28,864 nucleotides of DNA from Corallochytrium limacisporum (GCA_002811645.1 PDIP01000045.1:111291-140154), one strand, 5' to 3'. Positions 7,385 to 15,339 are shown, numbered from the stretch's first letter. Notes: generated by a model not told the origin, from the sequence alone. Numbers and translations: made by a program.

Positions 7385-10300
7385 TCAGTTCTTGCTGCGC
7401 AGACGAGAAGAGCGGCGGACAGGAGCTGCCTCGGCATCGTCTTTCACAGTGGCGGCCTTCTTGGGAGCAGAGGCTTTTTTGGGAGCGGCACGCTTTTTGG
7501 CGGTGGGCTTCTCTTCCTCCTTGACGTCTTCCTTCTCGGCGACCATCTTGCTGGCGGACCGCTTCTTGCCTACAGTCGAGGTCTTTTTGGCAGTGGTGCG
7601 CGTGGTTTTGCTCGTCTTGGCGGATTTCTTGGCCTCGTCTTCCTCGTCAATCTCAGTGACAGTCTCAAAAGTCTTCTTTTCGACAGTTTCGGAGAAACTG
7701 ACGTGTTTGGTGTTGCTGGTCTCCTTCTTTGTGGTAGCACCACGGGAACGGGTGGTGCGTTTGGTCAAAGGCTTCTTCTCTTCGGCCACAGACTCGTGAA
7801 TGGCTTCGACCGCTTTGGCGGCTGCACGGCGAGTGGTACGCCGCTTACGCTTCTCCTCAACCTCGGGTTCCTCGTCCTCATCAAGTGTCACTGCCTTGGC
7901 ACGCTTACGAGAAGCACGCTTGGGCTTGTCCTCTTCTTCCGGCTCCTGCTGGAGCAGCTCAGCGATAGCCAAGGCAGCAGCAGCATCAGCTACGTTCTCC
8001 TCAGGTTGCTCCTGCTTCTCCACTTGGAGCTGCAGGTTGGCCAAGACCTCTTCGGTTGCGGCCTGCACTACCTCATCGGGAACTGTACGCAGTTTGAACC
8101 GTCCAGACTGAATCTCGTCGCGGACAGGAGTGGACAAACTCTTCTTGTAGACCTTGTTGAGCGTTTTACCCTCCTTGATAGATTTGCGGGTGGGAGTGTC
8201 GAGACTCGCCCTCATGACCTTCGTCAGCTTCTTGCCCTCCTTGATGGATACACGGCACGGAGTGTTCAGGCTCTTCTTCAAAACCTTGTTGAGCTCGCAA
8301 CCATTTGCAATTTGTTCCTTGAGAGGGGTTTGCATCTTTTGAATGGTCTCCTCCGCCTTTGGCTCCTCGGCCTCGACCTCTTCCTTCAGATCTACCATAG
8401 CAGGCACCGACTTGAGAGCCAACTTTTTCTCCTTAATCTCTTCACGGATTGGAGTCGACAAACTCTTCTTGTAAACCTTGGTCAGACTCTTCCCTTCCTT
8501 GATGGAGTCACGGGTAGGCGTATCCAGACTCTTCTTCAAAACAGCGGTCAGCTGCTTACCCTCCTTGATAGACTCACGGCAGGGTGTGTTGAGGCTCTTC
8601 TTCATAACAGCGGTCAGCTGCTTACCCTCCTTGATAGACTTACGGCAAGGTGTGTTAAGGCTCTTCTTCATGACGGCCGTCAACTTCTTGCCGGCACGAA
8701 TGGACTCACGAGCAGGTGTGTTGAGGCTCTTCTTGAGCACAGGATTCAATTTCACCTCCTGGTCCTCGATGGCCTGTTTCAATGGAGTAGCAATCTTCTT
8801 GGTTTCCTGCTCTCCTTCGGCAGTAGGCTCTTCGTCCACCTCAGGCAGCTGGCGTACAGAGCGGAGCTTGCGGCGAGGCTCCTCGCTGCGCAACTCCTCG
8901 CGGATGGGTGTACTGAGGCTCTTCTTCATTGTAGGCTTCAATTCCTTACCAGCCTTGATGGCGTTCCGAGTGGGAGTATCCAAGCTCTTCTTCATGACCG
9001 TCGTCAACTTCTTGCCAGTTTTGATTGATTCGCGAGTGGGAGTGTCCAAACTCCTTTTCATGACTTTAGTAAGCTTCTTACCTTGCTTGATGGAGTCGCG
9101 GCAAGGAGTGTCTAGGCTCTTTTTCATCACAGGCTGCAATTCTTTGCCGCCGGCCTGAATGGCGTCACGAGTGGGAGTATCCAATGCCTTCTTCATAACC
9201 TTGGTAAGTTGTCTGCCCTCCTTAATGGATTCGCGACAAGGCGTGTTAAGGCTCTTTTTCATCACTGGTTTCAGTTGCTTCTTGGTGGTAGATGCCTCCA
9301 GTTGCTGGCGCATCGGAGAAGCCAAGCGAGCGCTGCGGCGGACGGGCGATTGATTGGGCGAATCCACATCCATTGGCTCAGGATTCTGAGGACTCACGGT
9401 TTGGTTCACGGCGTCGACACAAATTTCCTCCGTGGGTTCTGCCATTTGCTCTTTCTCAGCTTCTTCAGTGTCATGCTGAGGTTCCACATCCTCCTCATCA
9501 AGAGCTTGCATTACCAGGCGCTTCTCCTTAGCGGCACGAATCTGTTTCTTCAGGGGGGTTGTGAGCACACGGCGGTACAAACTGGTCTCTTCGCGTTCAC
9601 TGCGAATAGACGCACGCTCTAAAAGGTCGTCGTCCATGATGTCGTTGGTGATGTCCTCAATTTTGCCCTTGGAACCGCTCTTCGGGGTCGCCAATTTTTT
9701 CTTCAGAGACGCAGGCATCACGGCAGAGTATACAGGTGCTGGGGAAGAGGGCTCCATACTTTCAGTGCTCTTCTTCAGAGCAAAATTGCCACCGTTGATT
9801 TCCTTACGGGCAGGTGTGGGGAGCGCCTTCTTGTACTGGCTGCGCAGTCTCACATTCTTGGCCTCGATGTCCCTTTTCAATGGGCTGTTCAGAGCCCGGC
9901 GAACAACTTTCTTAATGTCAGCGCCCTTCACAGTAGGGCTGTGGACCTTGCCATCCTCTTCCATGAAGCTAGCAGCAAGTTCCTTTTCAAGCCTGCGCTG
10001 GCGCGTCCGGCTCATCATAGTCCCAGTGCGCTCGATATCCTGGCGCATTGGCGTAGGCATACGGCGGCGACTAGGGCTCAGGATACTCTGGCCTGTGCTG
10101 GAACGTCCCGGTGCCTTCAGTCCACGCTTTGTGGGGGAGTCAGGAGGCATGTTCTTGTCAAACTCCTGAGGAGCGAGTTTGTCCTGAGGGTACCAAGTGA
10201 CCGACTTGGAAGGTGAGGAGGGAGCAGCGGTGTCGTCGTCATCGCCGAAGTCAATGAGATCACCCTGCACTTCCTCAACAATGGCCTCATGGACAATTTG

Positions 10301-11050
10301 CTTAACTTCCTCAACCTTGGTGGTCACAGGAGTGGTAGGCTTGGATTTCTTGTTGGCACTGGCCCTGCGACTGGAGCGACCACTTGGACTGGGCAGAGGG
10401 TCGTCCGGCGTACGCATGCCGTCATTCATAAGATCAAAATCACCTCCATCATTCACGTCAACCAGGTCTTCGTCACCTTCCTTGCGTCCAAAGTTCGCCA
10501 AACTCGCAAAGTCAGGGCTGTTGGATGCCGTGTGCTGTCCTAAGGGCTTGCGCTGCTTTGGGGTACCTGCACGGGCGGGTGACTTCGTAACAGCAGGACT
10601 GGCGCCAGCATTTTCTTCATTGCCTCCGTTAAGTACTGCGTATAGCTCAATTAGCAGCGGACGGTCACCAATCGTGACAACATCCTCATGCTTTAGCATT
10701 ACCTTGTCCACAATCGGACGCTCGTTCACATATGTCTTGGCCGAGCTATCAAGAGGTTCCAGGAACAGGGCCTTCTTACCACTGTCGGTACGGTCAACGT
10801 AGAATTGACAGTGGAAAGGCTGGACATCACCCTTCTTGACCTGCACAGAGCAATCTTCGGAGCTACCGCAGGTGGTTGGTTCATGGAGCTTGGACAAAAT
10901 GTCCAGGCAAACGGCAGTGCGCTTCTTGGACTTCTTCTTCAGACCAGTCAGCTTTGCAAAGGGCTGCAGCGCAGCCCTCGCAGGGGTTGTGGACCTTGAG
11001 CGCCGCTTAGGCGAACTCAATGGACTGCCAAGAAAGCTCAACACGTTCAT
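7385..11050 (-). CDS. Ki-67-like mitotic chromosome protein (FHA, PP1 docking, CDK-site repeats)
   Basis: Ki-67 coats mitotic chromosomes, organises the perichromosomal layer, recruits protein phosphatase 1 and is heavily phosphorylated by CDK1. This 1221-residue product (ATG at 11050; the frame opens slightly further upstream but without an ATG) shows the same layout. Residues about 48-137 resemble an FHA domain, ending in LKHEDVVTIGDR, close to the corresponding part of the Ki-67 FHA domain; the usual GR arginine is missing. KSVTW at 282-286 fits the RVxF PP1-binding rule and is followed at 297-310 by FDKNMPPDSPTKRG, which parallels the second half of the Ki-67/Repo-Man PP1 motif. Fourteen 22-residue repeats at 595-990 each contain TP-x-R, a full CDK site; about eight degenerate copies precede or interrupt them. 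Residues 1040-1221 are Lys/Arg/Ala-rich and chromatin-binding in character, with a second RVxF-like motif KHVSF at 1115-1119 and a final RRSSRLRSK. Homology is inferred from motif order, not from a database search. Repo-Man is the alternative but lacks the FHA domain. Confidence 0.85.
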   Translation of the reverse strand: MNVLSFLGSPLSSPKRRSRSTTPARAALQPFAKLTGLKKKSKKRTAVCLDILSKLHEPTTCGSSEDCSVQVKKGDVQPFHCQFYVDRTDSGKKALFLEPLDSSAKTYVNERPIVDKVMLKHEDVVTIGDRPLLIELYAVLNGGNEENAGASPAVTKSPARAGTPKQRKPLGQHTASNSPDFASLANFGRKEGDEDLVDVNDGGDFDLMNDGMRTPDDPLPSPSGRSSRRASANKKSKPTTPVTTKVEEVKQIVHEAIVEEVQGDLIDFGDDDDTAAPSSPSKSVTWYPQDKLAPQEFDKNMPPDSPTKRGLKAPGRSSTGQSILSPSRRRMPTPMRQDIERTGTMMSRTRQRRLEKELAASFMEEDGKVHSPTVKGADIKKVVRRALNSPLKRDIEAKNVRLRSQYKKALPTPARKEINGGNFALKKSTESMEPSSPAPVYSAVMPASLKKKLATPKSGSKGKIEDITNDIMDDDLLERASIRSEREETSLYRRVLTTPLKKQIRAAKEKRLVMQALDEEDVEPQHDTEEAEKEQMAEPTEEICVDAVNQTVSPQNPEPMDVDSPNQSPVRRSARLASPMRQQLEASTTKKQLKPVMKKSLNTPCRESIKEGRQLTKVMKKALDTPTRDAIQAGGKELQPVMKKSLDTPCRDSIKQGKKLTKVMKRSLDTPTRESIKTGKKLTTVMKKSLDTPTRNAIKAGKELKPTMKKSLSTPIREELRSEEPRRKLRSVRQLPEVDEEPTAEGEQETKKIATPLKQAIEDQEVKLNPVLKKSLNTPARESIRAGKKLTAVMKKSLNTPCRKSIKEGKQLTAVMKKSLNTPCRESIKEGKQLTAVLKKSLDTPTRDSIKEGKSLTKVYKKSLSTPIREEIKEKKLALKSVPAMVDLKEEVEAEEPKAEETIQKMQTPLKEQIANGCELNKVLKKSLNTPCRVSIKEGKKLTKVMRASLDTPTRKSIKEGKTLNKVYKKSLSTPVRDEIQSGRFKLRTVPDEVVQAATEEVLANLQLQVEKQEQPEENVADAAAALAIAELLQQEPEEEDKPKRASRKRAKAVTLDEDEEPEVEEKRKRRTTRRAAAKAVEAIHESVAEEKKPLTKRTTRSRGATTKKETSNTKHVSFSETVEKKTFETVTEIDEEDEAKKSAKTSKTTRTTAKKTSTVGKKRSASKMVAEKEDVKEEEKPTAKKRAAPKKASAPKKAATVKDDAEAAPVRRSSRLRSKN
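7694..7708 (-). other. Second RVxF-type PP1 motif, KHVSF
   Basis: Residues 1115-1119 of the Ki-67-like protein read KHVSF, fitting [KR]-x-V-x-F, followed by SETVE. It lies between basic blocks near the C-terminus. Short motifs of this kind occur by chance; its basic, disordered setting is favourable for PP1 docking. Confidence 0.4.
8081..9268 (-). repeat. Coding tandem repeats, 66-base period
   Basis: Fourteen copies of a 66-base unit encode 22-residue repeats with the pattern KV(M/L)KKSL(N/D)TP(C/T)R followed by (E/D)SIKEGK(K/Q)LT. The TP threonines are at residues 603, 625, 648, 670, 692, 714, then 778, 800, 822, 844, 866, then 930, 952, 974. Spacing is 22 (once 23) within blocks and exactly 64 across both block boundaries. 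Each block ends with the variant SLSTP(I/V)R(E/D)E, and blocks A-B and B-C are joined by acidic spacers carrying one degenerate TPLK-x(2)-I copy (T755, T908). Neighbouring copies differ at many third positions, so the array is old enough to have diverged under protein-level constraint. Confidence 0.92.
10121..10207 (-). other. KiR-type PP1-docking segment
   Basis: Residues 282-310 of the Ki-67-like protein join an RVxF-type motif (KSVTW) by a ten-residue linker to FDKNMPPDSPTKRG. In vertebrate Ki-67 and Repo-Man an RVSF motif is followed by an eight-residue linker and a Phe-Asp...Pro-Pro/Ala-Asn-Thr-Pro-Leu-x-x-Gly segment that contacts PP1 gamma (the KiR-SLiM). The FD, PP and (S/T)P-x-(K/R)-x-G positions are kept here. 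T285 and S305 would be the phospho-regulated positions by analogy. Confidence 0.7.
10640..10909 (-). other. Degenerate FHA domain
   Basis: Residues about 48-137 of the Ki-67-like protein. The C-terminal half matches best: EPLDSSAKTYVNERPIVDKV then MLKHEDVVTIGDRPLLIELY, with the conserved asparagine at 109 and histidine at 80. The phosphothreonine-contacting arginine of the GR motif is replaced (CGSSEDC), and the serine of SxxH reads Gln. The domain may bind ligands without phosphothreonine recognition. Confidence 0.6.
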
Positions 11051-11285
11051 GTTTGTGTGAATGCTGATTCCCAATCTTACGATTCTTTACCCGAAATGTC
11101 TTTTTCGCTTCCTCCCGAATCCCCGTGGAGTACTTCTTTCTTGCCCATCCACGACCTCAGATCCCTAATTATTCTCTCTCTACCTCCAAATACCTTCTAG
11201 GTTGCTAAGTCTTAGCGTCTACCATGTCAATAGCCCGAACACAATCTTTGGCTACTGTGCTCATCTTAACTGCCTTGCTACAATG

Positions 11286-11304
11286 AGACCCGACGGACGG
11301 GTCT
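11286..11304. promoter_or_regulatory. 7-bp hairpin upstream of the Ki-67-like gene
   Basis: The arms AGACCCG and CGGGTCT enclose the five-base loop ACGGA. The element is about 240-255 bases upstream of the ATG at 11050, so it could lie in a 5' leader or act as a palindromic protein site. No known family of such elements is recognised. Confidence 0.3.
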
Positions 11305-11550
11305 TTCCCGGTCTTCACCAAAGGAGCTCTCTGTACGTAAACCTGTACTGTGCCTATTTACTGTGCTGTGTGCACTTTTGAGACCCTCCTCATGAACTAA
11401 CAAGGAAAAATCGTCTCAAGGCCCGGCACAGATCAGTTGCAGTGTGCACAAAAATATTATCGGTACATATCGGGTACTTAAGCCGTGAATCCAAGACATG
11501 CCCACCAGTCTGTAACCGCCAAAAGAATGGGCACCTCGCGCCGGCTTCCT

Positions 11551-11558
11551 CCGCGAAA
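11551..11558 (-). promoter_or_regulatory. E2F-like site TTTCGCGG
   Basis: CCGCGAAA on the plus strand reads TTTCGCGG on the minus strand, one base from the E2F consensus TTTSSCGC. It is about 500 bases upstream of the Ki-67-like ATG. Weak on its own. Confidence 0.2.
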
Positions 11559-11673
11559 TATTGCCCAGCGTTTTCCATAGCGAGTGGGTGCCAGATCCAC
11601 CCTTGGCCCCTTCCCCTTCTCTATGGGGGGGTCTCCGCCACCGGTAACCCCGCTTGCCCTATCTCAAATTTTC

Positions 11674-11683
11674 GGCGCCAAAA
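11674..11683 (-). promoter_or_regulatory. E2F-like site TTTTGGCGCC
   Basis: The minus strand reads TTTTGGCGCC followed by GAAAA, so the site is nearly palindromic and fits the E2F/DP consensus for S-phase genes. It lies about 625 bases upstream of the Ki-67-like ATG and about 330 bases beyond the SMC6 stop codon. E2F/DP control of cell-cycle genes is established in animals, plants and green algae; its use here is inferred. Confidence 0.4.
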
Positions 11684-12012
11684 ATAAAGCGGAACTAACC
11701 GGGTCCTCTCGCTTTCCGAAGTTCTCGTAAGGACTGGCTGCAGTATATACAGTGCTGCCCGGGGGAGAATACCACCGGTAGAAAACACATACTTTGGCGA
11801 GGACCGTGGCTTGATGTCAAGACGAGGCGGAGGCGAGGCAGTATTGTCCCTTGGTGCGCCGTGTGCTCGGACACTCTTGCAATTGTCTCAAGCTCGCGAG
11901 GCAGGAGATGCATGTATGCACACGCTAAAACGAAGAGTAGGTCCTCACATCTGTTCCAGATGTACGTACGGTGGGATGCTCTATTCTATGTATTTGTATA
12001 TTGTTACAACGG

Positions 12013-15000
12013 TTACACTGACTGGTCAACACCACGTTGGGGCATGGGCATGTTCTGAACACGCACATTGTCCATATTGTCCGCGTTGATGCCACGAATG
12101 TCCTGGGGAGTGATGATAATAAATTGACGATGATCGCGACGTTCGGCAGCACGGACCAGGATGTTGAGGGCCTTAATGCGGTTGATAGTGTCCATAAAGA
12201 CATCAAATTCGTCGAGGATATGGAAGGGAGTTTCCTGCGTAGACCAGAGAGACACAACGAATGACACAGTGGCCATACTCTTCTCACCGCCCGACAGCTG
12301 ACTCACTTCGCGGAATGCATTGTCTTGGCCGTTCTGCATGAGAATCTTGATGGTCCTCTCCGCGGCATTGATTCGCAATTTCGCCACGTAGTTAGCCTGG
12401 GATGCAGACTGCTGGAAGAGCTGATCAATGCGGTCTCGCGCAACATTTGCAATCGAATGAAATTTCTGTTTCCGCTTTTCATACATGTCCGGAAGAACTC
12501 CGTGAAGATTGCGCAGCTTTGTGTAGATTGAGTTCATATCCTCGTATTCATGTTTCATGGTGTCGTAGGTCTGCAAGATGTCATTGATCTCGTCAGCAGA
12601 TGGTGCATGCTCTAGGTCATCGACGATGTTCTGGATGTCTGTCCTCACCATGTCGGGATCACGAACGGTTGAGGGTTCCTCCCCAGGATCCTTAAACTCT
12701 CTATGCAGCTTCTCTGTCGCTTGTTCAGCCTTTTGAGTTGCCCGCTCCAACTTTTTCCGGTGTTCGTCCAAAACACTACCGATCTCGTCTACTTTCTTGA
12801 GCTCCGCAGCATGTTCGGTCTTCTTTGCCTTGATCCGATTCTTTAGATCTGTCATACGTTCATGGATACTTTGCCGCTGATCACTGATATCCGGTGCAGA
12901 GTTCACCGTCTGTTGAACCCTTTGAGTAGCCTCTTCCGTTTTTCTTCGAGCTTCTCTGAGATGCACCCTAGCTTCGTCGATTCGAGAGTGCAGATTCTCT
13001 AAACGGCGTTGGGCAACACGGAGGTTTTCTTCTTCTTCGGCGTTCGCACTATCAATTCCTGTCATGAGGAAGTCTTGAAGCTGCTGTACCTCCGCGCTAA
13101 GATCACGTCGTCTTTTCTGTTCCTCATCGTACTTACGGTCTAATTCAACCATCTCACCCTCGGCCTGTTCTTTTTGAGATCGGCTGGATTGTGTGATCCT
13201 CTCCTGTTCTTTGACATTCTCCTCGGCCTGTGCAACCTCTCCCTGCAGCTCCTCGAGACTACCTGCCCCAGTGCCTGCCCAGCAAGCAGGCAATGATCCG
13301 GAATGCTGATAGGACATGTACTGAGCGGCCTGAACCTGATCACCTGTGTGCAAGAAAGCAATTAGTCTTTTGGACCTGTGCCGATCAACAAACTCTTGAG
13401 CAGCCGTGCGTTCCGGAATGGCAAAAGCACTGGCAAGGGGGGTGTTGTCGATGAAGACAGTCAAAATCAATCGCTTCTCAAATACGTCACACTTAAAGTC
13501 AAGCAGATCGAGCATGGGCTTATATCCCTGGACACGTGTGATCTTTGATGAAGGGTCCTTAACAGATTCAAACGGTCGGGAAAGAACTCTCGGGCGTTCT
13601 GAGGGATCAAGCTTCAGTTTCTTAAAGATCTGATCCAAAACCTTGGCGTCCTTGCTCGAGTTGACGATGTAGTGCGAAGGAAGGACAGGGTGCGCGTGGT
13701 GAAAAGCCTTGGCATATTCTGGCTCTTGGATCTCGAAATGGCGCCCGATGGGACCGACAGGCGAGCGACTGAAAGCGTTCTTCTGTCTGTCTATCTCCGC
13801 AAGAATTTTTTCAGTGTGCTGGCCAAACCTGAGCAAGGTGTTCCTTTGTGACTGCTTGCGAACCTTCAGGTCCTTCACCAACGTTTCCTTTAACGCGCGC
13901 AACTCCCTGAGCTTATCGTTCGCATCCCGGAAGGAATCTGAGTATGCTCTTGCCTTTTCTTCACAGCGTTGTCGGTCCAATTCCAGTTGATTGACAATAT
14001 CTTCGACACTGGCTAGTTGTGTGCGAACGTCTCGAAGATTCTCTTCCGCTGTAGCACGCTGCTGGTTACCACTATTCTGTGCGATACTCTGTTGACGGGA
14101 CTCAACCTCTCGGAGCACAATATCGTGATTATGTTGAAGATCATTCAAGGTCTCTTCTTCTTGCTGCTTCTTCCTGGCGGCAAGCCTCGCCTCCTGCTTA
14201 ACCTGCCGAAGCTCTTGCTGGTGCTGCTCTTCTTGTTCAGCAAGGTATTGAGCCTGCTGCCTTTCTGAATTCATCTGGTCTTCGAACTCACTGATCTCAG
14301 CCACCAAACGATTGACCTCCTCATTGGCATTCATCTGTTCATTCTCTCCCTTCTCTTGTCGGCTTCGTAGCTCACGACATCTCTTCACATACTTCATCAA
14401 CTCAGACCACGCGAGCTCTAATTGAAGATCACCCAGTCGGGTCCTATTCCGAGCGACAGACTCAATCTTCTCAACCTTCCTCTCTTCTTCCCTTACTAGT
14501 TCCCGCATATTCTGCAATCGCCCATCACGATCTTGAAGCTTCGCCTCTAGGCGTTGTGTACATGCGTCGATATTTGTGAGTTTCTCCATTAACAAGTCCA
14601 GTAGAGAGGCAGACCCAAAGAGATCGTACATGCCACGTTCACCTGCATTAGCCAAGAAATCCCTTGCCTTCTCTTGTGTGAGAACGGCAGCTGGGTTATC
14701 AACCATAATATTGAAGTGGTCAAGGATCTCGTTCAGGTCCCTCTTCGACTTTGACACAATCGGGAATCGCGGCGCGGAATTGTTTTCAGGACGTTTCTCA
14801 TCAATTTTTCGTTCGTATTTCATTATTTTGAATCCTCCCTGCCCATCTGCAGAAATATCTCTCTGCACAACAATAGCATCGCCATATTCATGGTATTTGT
14901 ATGGATTGCCATTACCATCATTGTCAATCACAATCTGAACCACAGCTCGACGACAACCATGTTTGACCAGATTTCGAATAGACTCTGCACGGGCCGTTTC

Positions 15001-15339
15001 CTTCGCACGCGCCCCGAAACAAATTTGTAACGCGGTCACAATCGCACTCTTACCGCTGCCGTTGGGGCCCAAGACGAAAGTGATCTTCTTCCCGAACTCC
15101 ATGGTAAAATGTGAGTGGCACATGAAGTTCCAGACCTCAATGCGCCACAGCTTCCCGGAATGCTTCTCAGAATCTTGCTTCTGAGTTAGTGAGCCCGTTT
15201 GTGTCTGTGATAGTCCTTCGTTCTCAATCCTTGCCTTTTTCTTCCCGCGTGACCGCGAGGAAGACTGTGTCACCTCTTCTATGCTATGGGCCACCATCTT
15301 CCCTTGGTCACTGATGACCCCCTGCCCACTTCTTTGCAT
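12013..15339 (-). CDS. SMC6: SMC6, structural maintenance of chromosomes protein 6
   Basis: SMC6 pairs with SMC5 and the NSE subunits to form the nuclear SMC5/6 complex, which acts in recombination repair, replication-fork stability and chromosome segregation. The 1108-residue product is close to the usual length for the family. A 60-residue disordered, basic leader is followed by the head: Walker A GPNGSGKS at 91-98 and the SMC6-typical DNPAAVLTQEKARDF at about 214-228. Coiled coil runs from about 270 to 495, the hinge from about 504 to 690 (RFGQHTEKILAEI, then SPVGPIGRHFEI), and returning coiled coil to about 990. The C-terminal head has the signature LSGGEKS at 1015-1021 and Walker B FHILDEFDVFMD at 1039-1050; DEFDVFMD is diagnostic for SMC6 as opposed to SMC5. 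All ATPase motifs are intact. The ATG at 15337-15339 is the first of the frame, though a second Met follows at residue 15. It is transcribed away from the kinase gene on the right. Confidence 0.96.
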   Translation of the reverse strand: MQRSGQGVISDQGKMVAHSIEEVTQSSSRSRGKKKARIENEGLSQTQTGSLTQKQDSEKHSGKLWRIEVWNFMCHSHFTMEFGKKITFVLGPNGSGKSAIVTALQICFGARAKETARAESIRNLVKHGCRRAVVQIVIDNDGNGNPYKYHEYGDAIVVQRDISADGQGGFKIMKYERKIDEKRPENNSAPRFPIVSKSKRDLNEILDHFNIMVDNPAAVLTQEKARDFLANAGERGMYDLFGSASLLDLLMEKLTNIDACTQRLEAKLQDRDGRLQNMRELVREEERKVEKIESVARNRTRLGDLQLELAWSELMKYVKRCRELRSRQEKGENEQMNANEEVNRLVAEISEFEDQMNSERQQAQYLAEQEEQHQQELRQVKQEARLAARKKQQEEETLNDLQHNHDIVLREVESRQQSIAQNSGNQQRATAEENLRDVRTQLASVEDIVNQLELDRQRCEEKARAYSDSFRDANDKLRELRALKETLVKDLKVRKQSQRNTLLRFGQHTEKILAEIDRQKNAFSRSPVGPIGRHFEIQEPEYAKAFHHAHPVLPSHYIVNSSKDAKVLDQIFKKLKLDPSERPRVLSRPFESVKDPSSKITRVQGYKPMLDLLDFKCDVFEKRLILTVFIDNTPLASAFAIPERTAAQEFVDRHRSKRLIAFLHTGDQVQAAQYMSYQHSGSLPACWAGTGAGSLEELQGEVAQAEENVKEQERITQSSRSQKEQAEGEMVELDRKYDEEQKRRRDLSAEVQQLQDFLMTGIDSANAEEEENLRVAQRRLENLHSRIDEARVHLREARRKTEEATQRVQQTVNSAPDISDQRQSIHERMTDLKNRIKAKKTEHAAELKKVDEIGSVLDEHRKKLERATQKAEQATEKLHREFKDPGEEPSTVRDPDMVRTDIQNIVDDLEHAPSADEINDILQTYDTMKHEYEDMNSIYTKLRNLHGVLPDMYEKRKQKFHSIANVARDRIDQLFQQSASQANYVAKLRINAAERTIKILMQNGQDNAFREVSQLSGGEKSMATVSFVVSLWSTQETPFHILDEFDVFMDTINRIKALNILVRAAERRDHRQFIIITPQDIRGINADNMDNVRVQNMPMPQRGVDQSV

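Larger units (their letters stand above)
11051..12012. other. Intergenic, 0.96 kb, promoter side of the Ki-67-like gene
   Basis: It holds the 3' side of SMC6 and the upstream region of the Ki-67-like gene, both on the minus strand. Visible elements are an E2F-like palindromic site at 11674-11683, a weaker E2F-like site at 11551-11558, a 7-bp GC-rich hairpin at 11286-11304 and a symmetric GTATATAC at about 11744-11751. No ORF is convincing. Confidence 0.5.

Noticed and set aside
7703-9028. A 441-codon plus-strand open frame opposite the Ki-67-like gene
   Set aside because: It is the mirror of the 66-base repeats: the repeated codons avoid antisense stops, giving a Leu/Arg-rich periodic frame with no independent features.
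8081-9268. Regular repeats that could be mistaken for a CRISPR array or satellite
   Set aside because: The unit is an exact multiple of three, lies in one open frame and diverges mainly at synonymous positions; there are no unique spacers.
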